64,000 nt of DNA from UBA4292 sp002395865 (lineage in GTDB: Bacteria; Bacillota; Clostridia; Lachnospirales; Lachnospiraceae). Under the pieces are notes generated by a model. The model did no database searches. It was not told the origin of the DNA and saw only the letters and a program-made list of their open reading frames with translations. This document shows positions 50,153 through 60,152 of the stretch, one piece after another (the first letter of the stretch is position 1; every line of letters starts with the position of its first letter). The position numbers and the translations under genes were made by a program. Where the stretch lies: positions 1 through 64,000 of the forward strand of contig CAMNBU010000006.1 in NCBI GenBank assembly GCA_946533395.1, given 5' to 3'.

Positions 50153-50680
50153 CTATCTATCGTAAACATCAGTCCCCTCGGTATCGAATACCACTATCGT
50201 GGGGAAATCCTTCACTGTGAGGCGCCTGATGGCCTCGGTGCCGAGATCGTCGTAGGCTATGACCTCACTGTCTGTGATGCACTCCGACAAAAGAGCCCCC
50301 GCGCCTCCTATGGCCGCGAGGTAGACCGCGCCGTTTCTGACCGCTGCGTCCTTGACCGCCTGCGTCCTTTTGCCCTTGCCTATCATCACCGCAAGACCGA
50401 GATCAAGAAGTCTCGGAGTGTATCTGTCCATGCGTCCCGCGGTCGTGGGTCCCGCGCTTCCTATCACCCTTCCGGGGCGCGCGGGGCTGGGTCCCATGTA
50501 GTATATGGCTGCGTTCCTGATATCAAAGGGCAGCTCTCCTCCCGCGTCGAGTGTCTCGTTCATCCGCGCGTGCGCCGCGTCCCTGGCTGTGTAGACGGTG
50601 CCTGTTATGTATACCGTATCACCCGCCCTCAGCTCCTTAAGTGCTTCTTTATTTGCAGGTAAATTTAAATATCTGTCCAT
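50153..50680 (-). CDS. Class I fumarate hydratase, beta subunit
   Basis: C-terminal subunit of a two-component iron-sulfur fumarase (or L-tartrate dehydratase), 175 residues. Typical motifs are AGDTVYITGTVYTARDAAHAR, YYMGPSPARPGRVIGSAGPTT, GRMDRYTPRLLDLG, MIGKGKR and a terminal GTEAIRRLTVKDFP. It lies 14 bases after the alpha subunit gene and needs it for activity. Fumarase is the better guess because of general metabolism; tartrate dehydratase cannot be excluded. Confidence 0.9.
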   Translation of the reverse strand: MDRYLNLPANKEALKELRAGDTVYITGTVYTARDAAHARMNETLDAGGELPFDIRNAAIYYMGPSPARPGRVIGSAGPTTAGRMDRYTPRLLDLGLAVMIGKGKRTQAVKDAAVRNGAVYLAAIGGAGALLSECITDSEVIAYDDLGTEAIRRLTVKDFPTIVVFDTEGTDVYDR

Positions 50681-50694
50681 AGCTATACCATAAC

Positions 50695-51528
50695 CTATAA
50701 ATATCTGGTGACATGTCTGTTGACGTGGCAGCAGATATTTACCGCCACGGGCAGGCCCGCGATATGAGTCGGGTACACATTTACCCTGACGGCAAATGCG
50801 GTATTTATCCCGCCGAGACCCGCGGGACCTATGCCGAGAGCATTTATCTTCGTGAGCATCTCGTCCTCAAGCTCGCGCACATAGGGTATGTCGGAGCTCT
50901 CCTCCCTGGTCAGTGCCTGCTTTGACAGAATGGCGGCCTTCTCGAAGGTGCCTCCTATGCCCACGCCCACCACCATGGGAGGGCAGGCGTTCGGACCCGC
51001 GTCCTTCACCGCTGTCAGTATGGCGTTCTTGACTCCCTCTATGCCGTCGGCGGGCTTGAGCATAAATATCCTGCTCATATTCTCGCTTCCGAATCCCTTC
51101 GGGGCTATGGTGATCTTAAAGCCATCGCCCTCCACTATGTCGTAGTGTATGACTGCGGGTGTATTGTCACCGGTATTCTTTCTGTGGATGGGGTCCTCCA
51201 CCACGGATTTTCTGAGGTATCCCTCGGTATATCCCCTGCGAACACCCTCATTTATCGCATTGCGCAGGCTTCCGTCGATATGCACATCCTGTCCCACCTC
51301 CACGAAGAATACCGCCATACCGGTATCCTGACAGATGGGTACCATCTTCTCCCCGGCTATGGTAAGATTCTTCTGAAGCTGTGAAAGAACCTGCGCTCCC
51401 ACGGGGTCGGTCTCTGACTCACACGCCGCGTCCAGTCTGCTCTTCATCCCCTCACTCAGGAAATGATTCGCCTCTATGCACATCTCTTTAACTGCCTGAG
51501 TTATTACTTCACTGCTTAGCTGTCTCAT
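50695..51528 (-). CDS. Class I fumarate hydratase, alpha subunit
   Basis: N-terminal subunit carrying the 4Fe-4S cluster, 277 residues. Conserved cysteine regions are PICQDTGMAVFFVEVG, GPNACPPMVVGVGIGGTFE and AVNICCHVNRH near the end. Its ATG overlaps the gyrA stop by 4 bases, so translation is coupled to gyrase. Together with the beta subunit it interconverts fumarate and malate in the cytoplasm and is oxygen-sensitive. Confidence 0.91.
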   Translation of the reverse strand: MRQLSSEVITQAVKEMCIEANHFLSEGMKSRLDAACESETDPVGAQVLSQLQKNLTIAGEKMVPICQDTGMAVFFVEVGQDVHIDGSLRNAINEGVRRGYTEGYLRKSVVEDPIHRKNTGDNTPAVIHYDIVEGDGFKITIAPKGFGSENMSRIFMLKPADGIEGVKNAILTAVKDAGPNACPPMVVGVGIGGTFEKAAILSKQALTREESSDIPYVRELEDEMLTKINALGIGPAGLGGINTAFAVRVNVYPTHIAGLPVAVNICCHVNRHVTRYL

Positions 51529-54086
51529 TCTGTGTCTGACCCGCCATCCTCTTCGTCTTCGGTCTCCGGCTTCTCGTAATCGCTTCTCTCGTCCGGCTGC
51601 GCATCGCCCTCATCGGAATCCATGACAGTGTTGGGATTATCCCACACTCTGACCACGCCTACCACGCGGCTCTTCTCCTCCTCGTCGGAATCGAGCCTCA
51701 TAAGTCTGACGCCGCTGGCCACTCTGCCCGTGGTATTTATCTCATTGACTCTGGTCCTTATGACTATACCGGTATCGGTGATCAGCATGACCTCCATGTC
51801 GCTCACGACTGCCTTTATCGCAACTATATCGCCTGTCTTCTCGGTGATGTTGTAGCATCTGACGCCCTTGCCGCCCCTGCCGTGCCTGGGGAACTCGCTG
51901 ATGGCGGTCTTTTTGCCCATGCCCTTCTCGGTTATGATGAGCATGTATTCTCCCTGTGCGCTTGTCTGCATACCGATGACCTCGTCATCTTTTGCAAGTC
52001 TTATGCCCCTGACACCCATACTGGTTCTGCCGGTCTCGCGCACATCAGATTCCGTGAAGCGCATGCACTGACCCTTTCTGGTCACGAGAAGTACATCCAT
52101 GCCCTCCTTTATGTGCTTCACTCCGATGAGCTCGTCATCCTCCTGAAGCGTGATGGCCTGGATACCCATCTTCCTGATATTCTTGAAATCATTCAGGTAG
52201 GTCTTCTTCACTATACCGCGCCTTGTGGCCATCACAAGATCCACATCCTCCTCATAGCCCGGCACCGGTATCATGGCGGATATCTTCTCGTCGGGGTTGA
52301 GCTGAAGGAGATTCACTATAGCCACTCCTCTGGCCGTTCTCGACGCCTCGGGCACCTGATATGCCTTGAGCCTGTAGACTCTTCCCTTAGTCGTGAAGAA
52401 AAATATAAAGTGGTGAGTACAGGTCATCATGAACTTGTCGATGTAGTCGTCATCTATGGTCTTCATGCCCATGATGCCGCGTCCGCCGCGGTTCTGTGAC
52501 CTGAAATTATCGACACTCATCCTCTTGATGTAGCCGAGCTTTGTCATGGCTACGACCGTATTCTCCATGGGAATGAGATCCTCTGCATCGAACTCCTCCT
52601 CGTCCATGACGAGATTCGTCCTTCTGTCGTCGCCGTATTTATCCGCTATTATCCCTATCTCGTCCTTTATCACGAGAAGAAGCTTCTTCTCATCGGCCAG
52701 TATCGCGCGAAGCTCGGTGATCTGCTTCATGATCTCTGCGTACTCCTTCTCGAGCCTGTCGCGCTCGAGACCTGTGAGAGTACGAAGCCTCATGTCTACT
52801 ATCGCCTGCGCCTGCGCATCCGAAAGACCGAACTCCTCCATCAGGGATGCCTTCGCGTCTGCGACGCTCGAGCTTCCTCTTATGATGGCGATCACGCGGT
52901 CGATATTGTCAAGAGCTATGAAGAGTCCCTCGAGTATGTGAGCCCTCTTCTCTAAGCTGTCCAGATCGAACTTAGTCCTTCTGGTCACTACCTCCTTCTG
53001 GTGGTCGAGATAATACTCGAGCATCTGAAGAAGATTTAGCGTCTTCGGCTGATTGTTTACGAGTGCAAGATTGATCACGCCGAAGGAATCCTGCAGCTGT
53101 GTATGTTTCAGGAGAAGATTAAGCATGATGGAGGGGTTGATATCGCTGCGAAGCTCTATCGCTATCCTCATGCCGTCCTTGCTGGATTCGTCTCTCAGAT
53201 CGGTTATACCGTCGATCTTCTTATCCTTCACGAGCTCGGCTATCTTCTCGATAAGCTTAGCCTTATTGACCAGATACGGAAGCTCGGTGACCACTATCCT
53301 GTGCTTACCGCCCTCCATGGGCTCTATATCGGTCACGGCTCTGACCTTTATCGTGCCTCGACCCGTCCTGTAGGCCTCCTCGATACCGCGTCTTCCGACT
53401 ATCGTAGCGCCTGTGGGAAAATCCGGACCCTTTATTATCTCCATGACCTCATCGATCGTGGTGTCCCTGTCCTCGAGGACCCTGTTGTCTATGAGCTTTT
53501 TGACAGCATCGATGACCTCCCGAAGATTGTGGGGAGGTATTTTCGTGGCCATGGCCACCGCTATACCGGAGGTACCGTTTACGAGAAGGTTCGGTATCCT
53601 CGCGGGAAGGACAACGGGCTCCTTCTCCGTCTCATCGAAGTTCGGCGCAAATCTGACCGTATCCTTCCTGATATCAGCCACCATCTCCATGGAGAGCTTC
53701 GTAAGTCTCGCCTCGGTATATCGCATGGCGGCCGCGCCGTCACCGTCGATGGAGCCGAAGTTTCCATGTCCGTCGACGAGGGGGTAGCGCATGTTCCAGT
53801 CCTGCGCCATATTTACCAGAGCGCCGTAGATGGACGAATCTCCGTGAGGGTGGTATTTACCCATTGTATCACCGACGATTCTCGCACATTTTCTGTGCGG
53901 CTTGTCGGGTGTGTTGGACAATTCCACCATCGCGTAAAGTATTCTTCTCTGAACGGGCTTCAAGCCGTCCCTGACATCGGGAAGGGCTCTGTCCGCTATA
54001 ACGCTCATGGAGTAATCCACGTAGAACTGCTCCATGGTCTTCTTCAGATCCACGTCGTGGATCTTGTCAAATATATTTTCTTCCAT
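51525..54086 (-). CDS. gyrA: DNA gyrase subunit A
   Basis: Breaks and rejoins DNA in the gyrase complex. The 853-residue protein has VIADRALPDVRDGLKPVQRRI, the catalytic Tyr in AAAMRYTEARL, the HPHGDSSIYGA region and a C-terminal domain of six beta-pinwheel blades with the gyrase-specific GQ box-like GRGGKGVRCYNI. The last 45 residues are acidic. GyrA rather than ParC is indicated by its position 17 bases after gyrB near dnaA. Confidence 0.97.
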   Translation of the reverse strand: MEENIFDKIHDVDLKKTMEQFYVDYSMSVIADRALPDVRDGLKPVQRRILYAMVELSNTPDKPHRKCARIVGDTMGKYHPHGDSSIYGALVNMAQDWNMRYPLVDGHGNFGSIDGDGAAAMRYTEARLTKLSMEMVADIRKDTVRFAPNFDETEKEPVVLPARIPNLLVNGTSGIAVAMATKIPPHNLREVIDAVKKLIDNRVLEDRDTTIDEVMEIIKGPDFPTGATIVGRRGIEEAYRTGRGTIKVRAVTDIEPMEGGKHRIVVTELPYLVNKAKLIEKIAELVKDKKIDGITDLRDESSKDGMRIAIELRSDINPSIMLNLLLKHTQLQDSFGVINLALVNNQPKTLNLLQMLEYYLDHQKEVVTRRTKFDLDSLEKRAHILEGLFIALDNIDRVIAIIRGSSSVADAKASLMEEFGLSDAQAQAIVDMRLRTLTGLERDRLEKEYAEIMKQITELRAILADEKKLLLVIKDEIGIIADKYGDDRRTNLVMDEEEFDAEDLIPMENTVVAMTKLGYIKRMSVDNFRSQNRGGRGIMGMKTIDDDYIDKFMMTCTHHFIFFFTTKGRVYRLKAYQVPEASRTARGVAIVNLLQLNPDEKISAMIPVPGYEEDVDLVMATRRGIVKKTYLNDFKNIRKMGIQAITLQEDDELIGVKHIKEGMDVLLVTRKGQCMRFTESDVRETGRTSMGVRGIRLAKDDEVIGMQTSAQGEYMLIITEKGMGKKTAISEFPRHGRGGKGVRCYNITEKTGDIVAIKAVVSDMEVMLITDTGIVIRTRVNEINTTGRVASGVRLMRLDSDEEEKSRVVGVVRVWDNPNTVMDSDEGDAQPDERSDYEKPETEDEEDGGSDTE

Positions 54087-54103
54087 AGGTCTGATCTAAC
54101 CCT

Positions 54104-56020
54104 TTATTGGTAGTCAAGATAAGTTGCGAACTTTGCGTTGGTCTCGATGAACTCACGTCTGGGCTCCACCTCGTCACCCATAAGAGTGGTGAAGGTGAGA
54201 TTCAACTCACTCAGATTGTCCTCGTCCATGCTGACCTTCTTCAGAATCCTGTGCTCGGGATCCATGGTCGTCTCCCAGAGCTGGGTATAATCCATCTCTC
54301 CGAGACCCTTGTAGCGCTGTATCTTGTTGTTTTCGTCGCGTCCAACCTGCTCTATGATCTTCTTCAGCTCATCGTCAGAGTATGCGTAATATATGCTCTT
54401 GCCCTTCTCAAGCTTGTAAAGAGGAGGTGTGGCCAGATATACATGTCCCTGCTTTATGAGCTCTGGCATGAATCTGAATATAAATGTGAGCAGCAGTGTA
54501 GCGATATGAGCTCCGTCAACGTCGGCATCGGTCATGATAATGATCTTATCATACCTTAAGCCACTTATATCGAAATCCTCCTTGATACCGGTTCCGAAGG
54601 CCTTTATCATGGCGCGGATCTCCGCGTTCGAGTATATCCTGTCGAGTCTCGCCTTCTCCACGTTAAGTATCTTACCTCTTAAGGGGAGGATAGCCTGCGT
54701 CTCACGGGATCTGGCCTGCTTTGCGCTTCCTCCCGCGGAATCTCCCTCAACTATAAAAATCTCACACTTGCTGCGATCCCTGCTTGAGCAGTCGGCGAGC
54801 TTGCCGGGAAGACCGAGTCCGTCCAGAGCCGACTTTCTCTTGGAATCCCTTGCCTTTCTGGCGGCTATACGCGCGTGCATGGACTGAACTGACTTCTCGC
54901 AGATGATCTTCGCCACATCGGGCTTTTGCTCGAGATAATACTTCAGCTGATCTCCCACAATGTTAAGGACTGCTCCCCTTACATCCGAATTGCCCAGCTT
55001 CTGCTTGGTCTGTCCCTCAAACTGCGGCTCGGATATTTTAATGGAGATGATGGCTGTCATACCCTCTCTTATATCCTCACCGGCTAAGTTCTCCTCATTG
55101 TCCTTTAAGAGTTTCTTCTCTCTGGCGTAGGTATTTATCACTCTGGTTACCGCCGCCTTAAAGCCCTCCAGATGCGTACCGCCCTCAGGAGTGATTATAT
55201 TATTCACGAAGGAGTACACATTTTCTGTGTAAGTGTCGTTGTGCTGCAGAGCCACCTCCACATAGCAGTCATTCGAGGTACCCTCGAAATACAGAACATC
55301 CGGATAGAGACTGTTCGAGGACTTGTTCAGGTAAGTTACGAACTCCTTGATACCGCCCTCATAGTGGAACACATTCTCCACCATCTCCTCCCCGCGCAGA
55401 TCTCTTAAAGTGATCTTTAAGTTCTTCGTAAGGAATGCTGTCTCTCTCAGCCTGTTTTTAAGCGTGGAAAAATCAAATACCAGTGTCTCGAATATCTCGT
55501 AGTCGGGCTTGAATCTGACTACCGTTCCGTGCATATCTCCGCAGTCTCCGAGCACCTTCAGGGAACCTGTGGATTTGCCCCTCTCATACCTCTGGCTATG
55601 GATATGACCCTCTCTGTAAATGGTCACCTCGAGCCATTCCGAGAGAGCATTTACAACGGATGCGCCGACGCCGTGAAGTCCTCCCGATACCTTGTATCCT
55701 CCGCCGCCGAACTTGCCTCCCGCGTGAAGGATGGTAAATACGACCTCTACCGCGGGAATGCCTGCCTTCGGATGGATACCTACCGGTATTCCTCTTCCGT
55801 TGTCGGTAACCTTTATAACATCACCCTTCTCTATCTCGACGGTTATCTCGGAGCAGTATCCTCCGAGCGCCTCATCAACGGCATTGTCCACTATCTCGTA
55901 CACGAGATGATGCAGACCCTTCTCCGAGGTCGAACCTATATACATTCCGGGGCGTTTTCTTACAGCCTCAAGACCTTCCAGTATCTGTATCTGGTCGGCT
56001 CCGTAATTTTCGTTCGCCAT
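54104..56020 (-). CDS. gyrB: DNA gyrase subunit B
   Basis: ATPase subunit of gyrase, 638 residues. It has the GHKL ATP site (EIVDNAVDEALGG, VTDNGRGIPVG, GGLHGVGASVVNALS), the transducer and the TOPRIM domain with EGDSAGGSAKQARSR and DADVDGAHIATLLL, and PLYKLEKGK near the C-terminus. I placed the start at 56020 (MANENYGADQ). It is part of the recF-gyrB-gyrA block next to the origin. Confidence 0.97.
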   Translation of the reverse strand: MANENYGADQIQILEGLEAVRKRPGMYIGSTSEKGLHHLVYEIVDNAVDEALGGYCSEITVEIEKGDVIKVTDNGRGIPVGIHPKAGIPAVEVVFTILHAGGKFGGGGYKVSGGLHGVGASVVNALSEWLEVTIYREGHIHSQRYERGKSTGSLKVLGDCGDMHGTVVRFKPDYEIFETLVFDFSTLKNRLRETAFLTKNLKITLRDLRGEEMVENVFHYEGGIKEFVTYLNKSSNSLYPDVLYFEGTSNDCYVEVALQHNDTYTENVYSFVNNIITPEGGTHLEGFKAAVTRVINTYAREKKLLKDNEENLAGEDIREGMTAIISIKISEPQFEGQTKQKLGNSDVRGAVLNIVGDQLKYYLEQKPDVAKIICEKSVQSMHARIAARKARDSKRKSALDGLGLPGKLADCSSRDRSKCEIFIVEGDSAGGSAKQARSRETQAILPLRGKILNVEKARLDRIYSNAEIRAMIKAFGTGIKEDFDISGLRYDKIIIMTDADVDGAHIATLLLTFIFRFMPELIKQGHVYLATPPLYKLEKGKSIYYAYSDDELKKIIEQVGRDENNKIQRYKGLGEMDYTQLWETTMDPEHRILKKVSMDEDNLSELNLTFTTLMGDEVEPRREFIETNAKFATYLDYQ

Positions 56021-56051
56021 ATCTGACACCTTTTCCTATAAATCCAGTTAC

Positions 56052-57149
56052 CTACCGGGAACTCATATTTTTCTCTATTATGTGTCCCTGTACTACTCTG
56101 TATACTCTGTTAATATCAAATCTTTTATCTACAAAATCATCCAGACCCGTGCATGTTATGAGAGTCTGTATGCCTTCTATGCTCTCGAGGAGAAATCTCT
56201 GTCTCGAGCTGTCGAGTTCCGAGAGAACATCATCTAAAAGCAGGACAGGCTTCCTGCCCGTGATTTTCTCCACCAGACTTATCTCCGCCAGCTTTACCGA
56301 AAGAGCCGCAGTCCTCTGCTGCCCCTGCGAGCCGTATTTTCTGATGTCGATGCCTCCCACACAGAACCTCAGATCATCCCTGTGAGGGCCGTTGCCGGTG
56401 GACTTGTTCTTTATGTCCCTTGCGCGACCCTTTTTCAGAGCCTCCTCCAGCTCTGAAATCTCCACATCCTTCTCGTAGACTATCTCGAGCTTCTCCTTGC
56501 CGCCTGTTAGCTTATCATGTACCGGCAGAATGATCTCGCCGAGCTCCTTCACGAACTTCTCCCTGTCCTCTATGACCTGCGCCCCAAACTGTACGAGCTG
56601 CATATCCACAACATCAAGAAGTTCCTCATAATCAGGCCTGAAGTTTATGTCTTTTAAAATCCTGTTTCTCTGGTCCAGAATTCTGTTGAAGCTGACAATA
56701 TTATTCAGATATATCCTGTCTATCTGACAGAGCTCACTGTCGATAAATCTTCTCCTCTCCGAGGGACCGCTCTTTATTATCTGCAGGTCTTCCGGGGAGA
56801 AAAACACCACATTCAGCCTTCCGAAGAGGTCGCTGGCCCTCTTAAGGCTCAGACCGTCTATGGCAATGCCCTTATTCTTATTCTTCTTAAGGTGCATGTC
56901 TATCCTGGTGGATATACCTTCGTCATCCACTATCATCTTTATGTGGGACTCATCTTCACCGAACCTGATGATATCCCTGTCCCTGGCGGGACGGTGCGAT
57001 TTAGTGGTGGCGCATACATAGACAGCCTCTAAAATATTAGTCTTTCCCTGAGCATTATCACCGAAAAAGATATTTACATTTCTGTCGAGATCTATATGTA
57101 TCTCATCATAATTCCGGTAATTTTTTAGCTCTATCGATGAAATGATCAT
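56052..57149 (-). CDS. recF: DNA repair and replication protein RecF
   Basis: SMC-like ATPase that helps load RecA at gaps, 365 residues. Motifs are the Walker A FFGDNAQGKTNILEA, the signature KYGSQGQQRTAALSVKLAE and the Walker B PVLLLDDVLSELD. The length is normal. It begins one base after the S4-domain gene and continues towards gyrB, 31 bases away. Confidence 0.96.
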   Translation of the reverse strand: MIISSIELKNYRNYDEIHIDLDRNVNIFFGDNAQGKTNILEAVYVCATTKSHRPARDRDIIRFGEDESHIKMIVDDEGISTRIDMHLKKNKNKGIAIDGLSLKRASDLFGRLNVVFFSPEDLQIIKSGPSERRRFIDSELCQIDRIYLNNIVSFNRILDQRNRILKDINFRPDYEELLDVVDMQLVQFGAQVIEDREKFVKELGEIILPVHDKLTGGKEKLEIVYEKDVEISELEEALKKGRARDIKNKSTGNGPHRDDLRFCVGGIDIRKYGSQGQQRTAALSVKLAEISLVEKITGRKPVLLLDDVLSELDSSRQRFLLESIEGIQTLITCTGLDDFVDKRFDINRVYRVVQGHIIEKNMSSR

Positions 57150-57150
57150 C

Positions 57151-57363
57151 CTACTGCTTTTCTATCCTTACACTCTCGGATCCGAAGGTCACCGTATCTC
57201 CGGGGTATACCTTTCTGCCCCTTCTCATATCGGTCTCACCGTTCACTGCCACATGGCCTTCATTTATCTCATACTTGGCCTCGGCACCGTTTGCAACCAT
57301 ATTGCAGGCCTTTAAGACCTGTCCGAGCTTTATAAATTCGTCTTTGATATAAAATGTATTCAT
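57151..57363 (-). CDS. yaaA: S4-domain RNA-binding protein, YaaA type
   Basis: A 70-residue protein composed of one S4 RNA-binding domain (FIKLGQVLKACNMVANGAEAK, then GHVAVNGETDMRRGRKVYPGD). It is conserved between dnaN and recF in Firmicutes; its role is not established, but a ribosome link has been proposed. It is one base from recF and 17 bases from dnaN. Confidence 0.92.
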   Translation of the reverse strand: MNTFYIKDEFIKLGQVLKACNMVANGAEAKYEINEGHVAVNGETDMRRGRKVYPGDTVTFGSESVRIEKQ

Positions 57364-57380
57364 ATTATTCTAAAATATAC

Positions 57381-58481
57381 TTATATAAAATTCACAGGCA
57401 GTATAATATACAGATAAGTATCATCATCGTCCTTTATAAATGCGGGAACCCTGGATGTACTCATATATATGCTTACATTCTCGTCATCTATTACATTCAT
57501 CACATCCTTGAGGAAGGGTGGGTTGAAACCTATGCGAAGATCATTGCCGGTCTTCTCTATCTCTATATCCTCCTGCATGGAGCCCATCACCGTCTTGATG
57601 GAGAGGTTCATGTTGCCGTCCTTTATATCGAGTACAAGGGGCTTTTTGTCATTCTCCTTAAGAAGAAGCGTGGCTCTGTCAATGGATGAATAGAATTCCT
57701 TCTTGTCCACAGTTACCTTCACGGAATAATCCGATGAGATCATGTTATCTATGTCGAAGAATTTGCCCTCTATGAGGCGGGAGAACATCGTGGTATTCTC
57801 AAATTCGAAAAGCACACTATTCTTGGTCATATACACTATGACCTCATCCTCCGTATCACCCGTCAGTATCTTTGAAAGCTCCGTCAGAGTCTTGCCGGGG
57901 ATGATCACGGAGCAGTCATCGTATGTATCCTTAAGTTCTATCTTCCTTATAGCCATCCTCTGGCCGTCGAGAGCCACAACTCTCAACTTACTTCCCTTTA
58001 TCTCAAAGAGTTCTCCGCAGAAGAGCTGATTATAATCATTCACGGAAAGTGAAAATGAAGTCTGCCTTACTACTTCCTTCAGAGAAAACTGTGATATGCT
58101 GAAGTAGTGGTTCTTGTTCACCGAAGGAATACCGGTAAAATCATCCGTCTCCCTTCCGGATATATCGAACTTAGCCTTACCGCAGTTTATCTTTACGTTC
58201 TGATCATAATCGGATGATATGGATACTCCTCCGTCAGGCATCTTTCTTATGATCTCCGAGAACTGTCTGGCTTCTACAGCCACACTTCCCCTCTCCTCTA
58301 TGGTACCTTCTACCAATGTCTCTATGGCCATGCTGCCGTCATTGGATGTAAGTGTTATCCTTCCGTCCTCGGCGCATATCATGATGCATTCCATTATAGC
58401 CATGGTAGTCTTCGAGGGAACCGCTCTGAGAGCGATATTTATTCCCTTCAAGAGATTGTCTTTTTCACAGTAGATCTTCAT
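57381..58481 (-). CDS. dnaN: DNA polymerase III sliding clamp (beta subunit)
   Basis: Ring-shaped processivity clamp, 366 residues in three repeated domains. The start MKIYCEKDNLLKGINIALRA, the middle FSISQFSLKEVVRQTSFSLS with RVVALDGQRMAIRKIEL, and the C-terminal TSRVPAFIKDDDDTYLYIILPV are typical. I chose the ATG at 58481, with GGAGAGGA just upstream; upstream in-frame codons to 58532 lack support. Confidence 0.96.
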   Translation of the reverse strand: MKIYCEKDNLLKGINIALRAVPSKTTMAIMECIMICAEDGRITLTSNDGSMAIETLVEGTIEERGSVAVEARQFSEIIRKMPDGGVSISSDYDQNVKINCGKAKFDISGRETDDFTGIPSVNKNHYFSISQFSLKEVVRQTSFSLSVNDYNQLFCGELFEIKGSKLRVVALDGQRMAIRKIELKDTYDDCSVIIPGKTLTELSKILTGDTEDEVIVYMTKNSVLFEFENTTMFSRLIEGKFFDIDNMISSDYSVKVTVDKKEFYSSIDRATLLLKENDKKPLVLDIKDGNMNLSIKTVMGSMQEDIEIEKTGNDLRIGFNPPFLKDVMNVIDDENVSIYMSTSRVPAFIKDDDDTYLYIILPVNFI

Positions 58482-58781
58482 GGAAATCCTCTCCCGTTTT
58501 TGCAGGAGGCGAAGCCCGCCGTCCGGCAACAAACATATTTATTATTTTAGCAGTAATATTATTAGGGGTGTTGAAGTGTGTAAAACTTCCCGAAGTGCCG
58601 ATAAATAAACACTTTTACGCGTTTTGCCTGTGTGGATAAACAGCTTATGGATTATTGAAAAAACCGGAGTTATCCACAATAAAAAAATGACGACGATGAT
58701 GAAAAATGCGGTCTGAAACGATCAAACAGGGTTTTCAACACCGAATTTTCCACTTTTTAACAACGAAAAGTGGAAAAGTAC
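58482..58781. promoter_or_regulatory. dnaA-dnaN spacer with DnaA boxes
   Basis: This 300-bp AT-rich spacer holds two perfect DnaA boxes in opposite orientation: TGTGGATAA (58631-58639) and TTATCCACA (58670-58678). The dnaN promoter probably lies here. It may be a second origin cluster, as in Bacillus, where boxes flank dnaA on both sides. Confidence 0.7.
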
Positions 58782-60152
58782 TTACGTATTTATCTTCTTT
58801 ATCAGTGTGTCCATCGTAAGCTTCATGGCTTCATCTTCCTTCAGAATATTGCACATCTTGTTATAGCTGGACATTATGGTGGCGTGATCCCTCTTGCCCA
58901 GGGCATCTCCTATCGCCTGGTATGTGGAGGGAGTAAGAGTCTTGCAAAGATATACGGCTATATGTCTCGGATCCGCTATCTCCTTGTTCTTCCTGATGGA
59001 CTTCAAGTCGTCCGGTGTGAGTGAATAGTGCTCTGCTACCACTCTTATGATGTAGTCGAGAGTGATGTCCTTCTTCTCCTCAGGAGTGATAAAATCCTTG
59101 AGTGCATCCCTGGCCAGATCAAGAGTTATATTGTCCATGTGATAGAGCTTAGACAAGGAAATGATCTTCTTCAGTGCACCCTCCAGCTCACGGATGTTTG
59201 ATTTTATATTGGAAGCGATGTATTTGAGAACTTCGTTATCTATATTGTAACCCTCGTCCTCCTCCTTCTTCCTCAAAATGGCAAGTCTCGTCTCAAAATC
59301 AGGTGCGGATATATCGGCCGTGAGTCCCTGTGAGAAGCGGGATCTTATCCTCTCCTCCAGAGTGGTAAGATCCTTAGGAGGCTTATCAGAGGAAATGACT
59401 ATCTGCTTATTGGCAGAATACAGGGCGTTAAATGTATGGAAGAACTCCTCCTGGATACCCTGCTTGTCTCCCAAAAACTGTATATCGTCTATGAGAAGTA
59501 TATCTACGTTTCTGTAGTTGTTTCTGAAAACCTCCAGAGGAGTCCTCTTCTGAATATATTGAACGAATTCATTCAAAAAGGCTTCACTGGTCACATACAT
59601 TATCTTCTTGGAGGGGTCGTGCTTCTGAACATAGTGGACTATGGAATTCATGAGATGGGTCTTTCCGAGTCCCGAACCCCCGTAAAGATAAAGAGGATTG
59701 TATACCGTACCGGGTGATTCCGCCACCGCAAGGGATGCAGCGTGCGCAAATCTGTTGTTAGAGCCCACGACGAAGTTGTTGAAGGTATATTTTTCATTGA
59801 TGTCCTTCTCGACCTTCGGAGATATCTTCTCCTCCTTCACGGTAACAGGCTTAACTATATCCTCAGAGGGTATCTCGGAAGCATCCGAGATGATGTGTAT
59901 ATTGGCCTTGTCAAAATTGATGGATGTCTCAGAAAAAATGGCTGTGGCTATGGTCTCCGAATATGAAGCCTCGACATAATTTTTGAAGCCTTCGTTTTGA
60001 TTATCCCTGTATAATAGGTAGAGACTGTCGCCGCACACCGCTTCGGGAGCCAGTGGCAGTATCCATGTATTGAATGATATCTCACCCATCTGGGTGTTAT
60101 TTTTGATGTATCCTAAAATATTATCCCAGTTTTCCTTTATCTTTTCCAGCAT
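58782..60152 (-). CDS. dnaA: Chromosomal replication initiator DnaA
   Basis: AAA+ initiator that binds DnaA boxes and melts the origin, 456 residues. Domain I is N-terminal (WDNILGYIKNNTQMGEISFNTW), a linker follows, and domain III has Walker A GGSGLGKTHLMN, Walker B DILLIDDIQFLG and sensor SSDKPPKDL. Domain IV has the DNA-binding signature RDHATIMSSYNKM. It has standard length and lies beside the clusters of DnaA boxes. Confidence 0.98.
   Translation of the reverse strand: MLEKIKENWDNILGYIKNNTQMGEISFNTWILPLAPEAVCGDSLYLLYRDNQNEGFKNYVEASYSETIATAIFSETSINFDKANIHIISDASEIPSEDIVKPVTVKEEKISPKVEKDINEKYTFNNFVVGSNNRFAHAASLAVAESPGTVYNPLYLYGGSGLGKTHLMNSIVHYVQKHDPSKKIMYVTSEAFLNEFVQYIQKRTPLEVFRNNYRNVDILLIDDIQFLGDKQGIQEEFFHTFNALYSANKQIVISSDKPPKDLTTLEERIRSRFSQGLTADISAPDFETRLAILRKKEEDEGYNIDNEVLKYIASNIKSNIRELEGALKKIISLSKLYHMDNITLDLARDALKDFITPEEKKDITLDYIIRVVAEHYSLTPDDLKSIRKNKEIADPRHIAVYLCKTLTPSTYQAIGDALGKRDHATIMSSYNKMCNILKEDEAMKLTMDTLIKKINT

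Noticed and set aside
53103..54113. Plus-strand open frame of about 336 codons over the gyrA start
   Set aside because: Antisense shadow of gyrA with no recognisable motifs.
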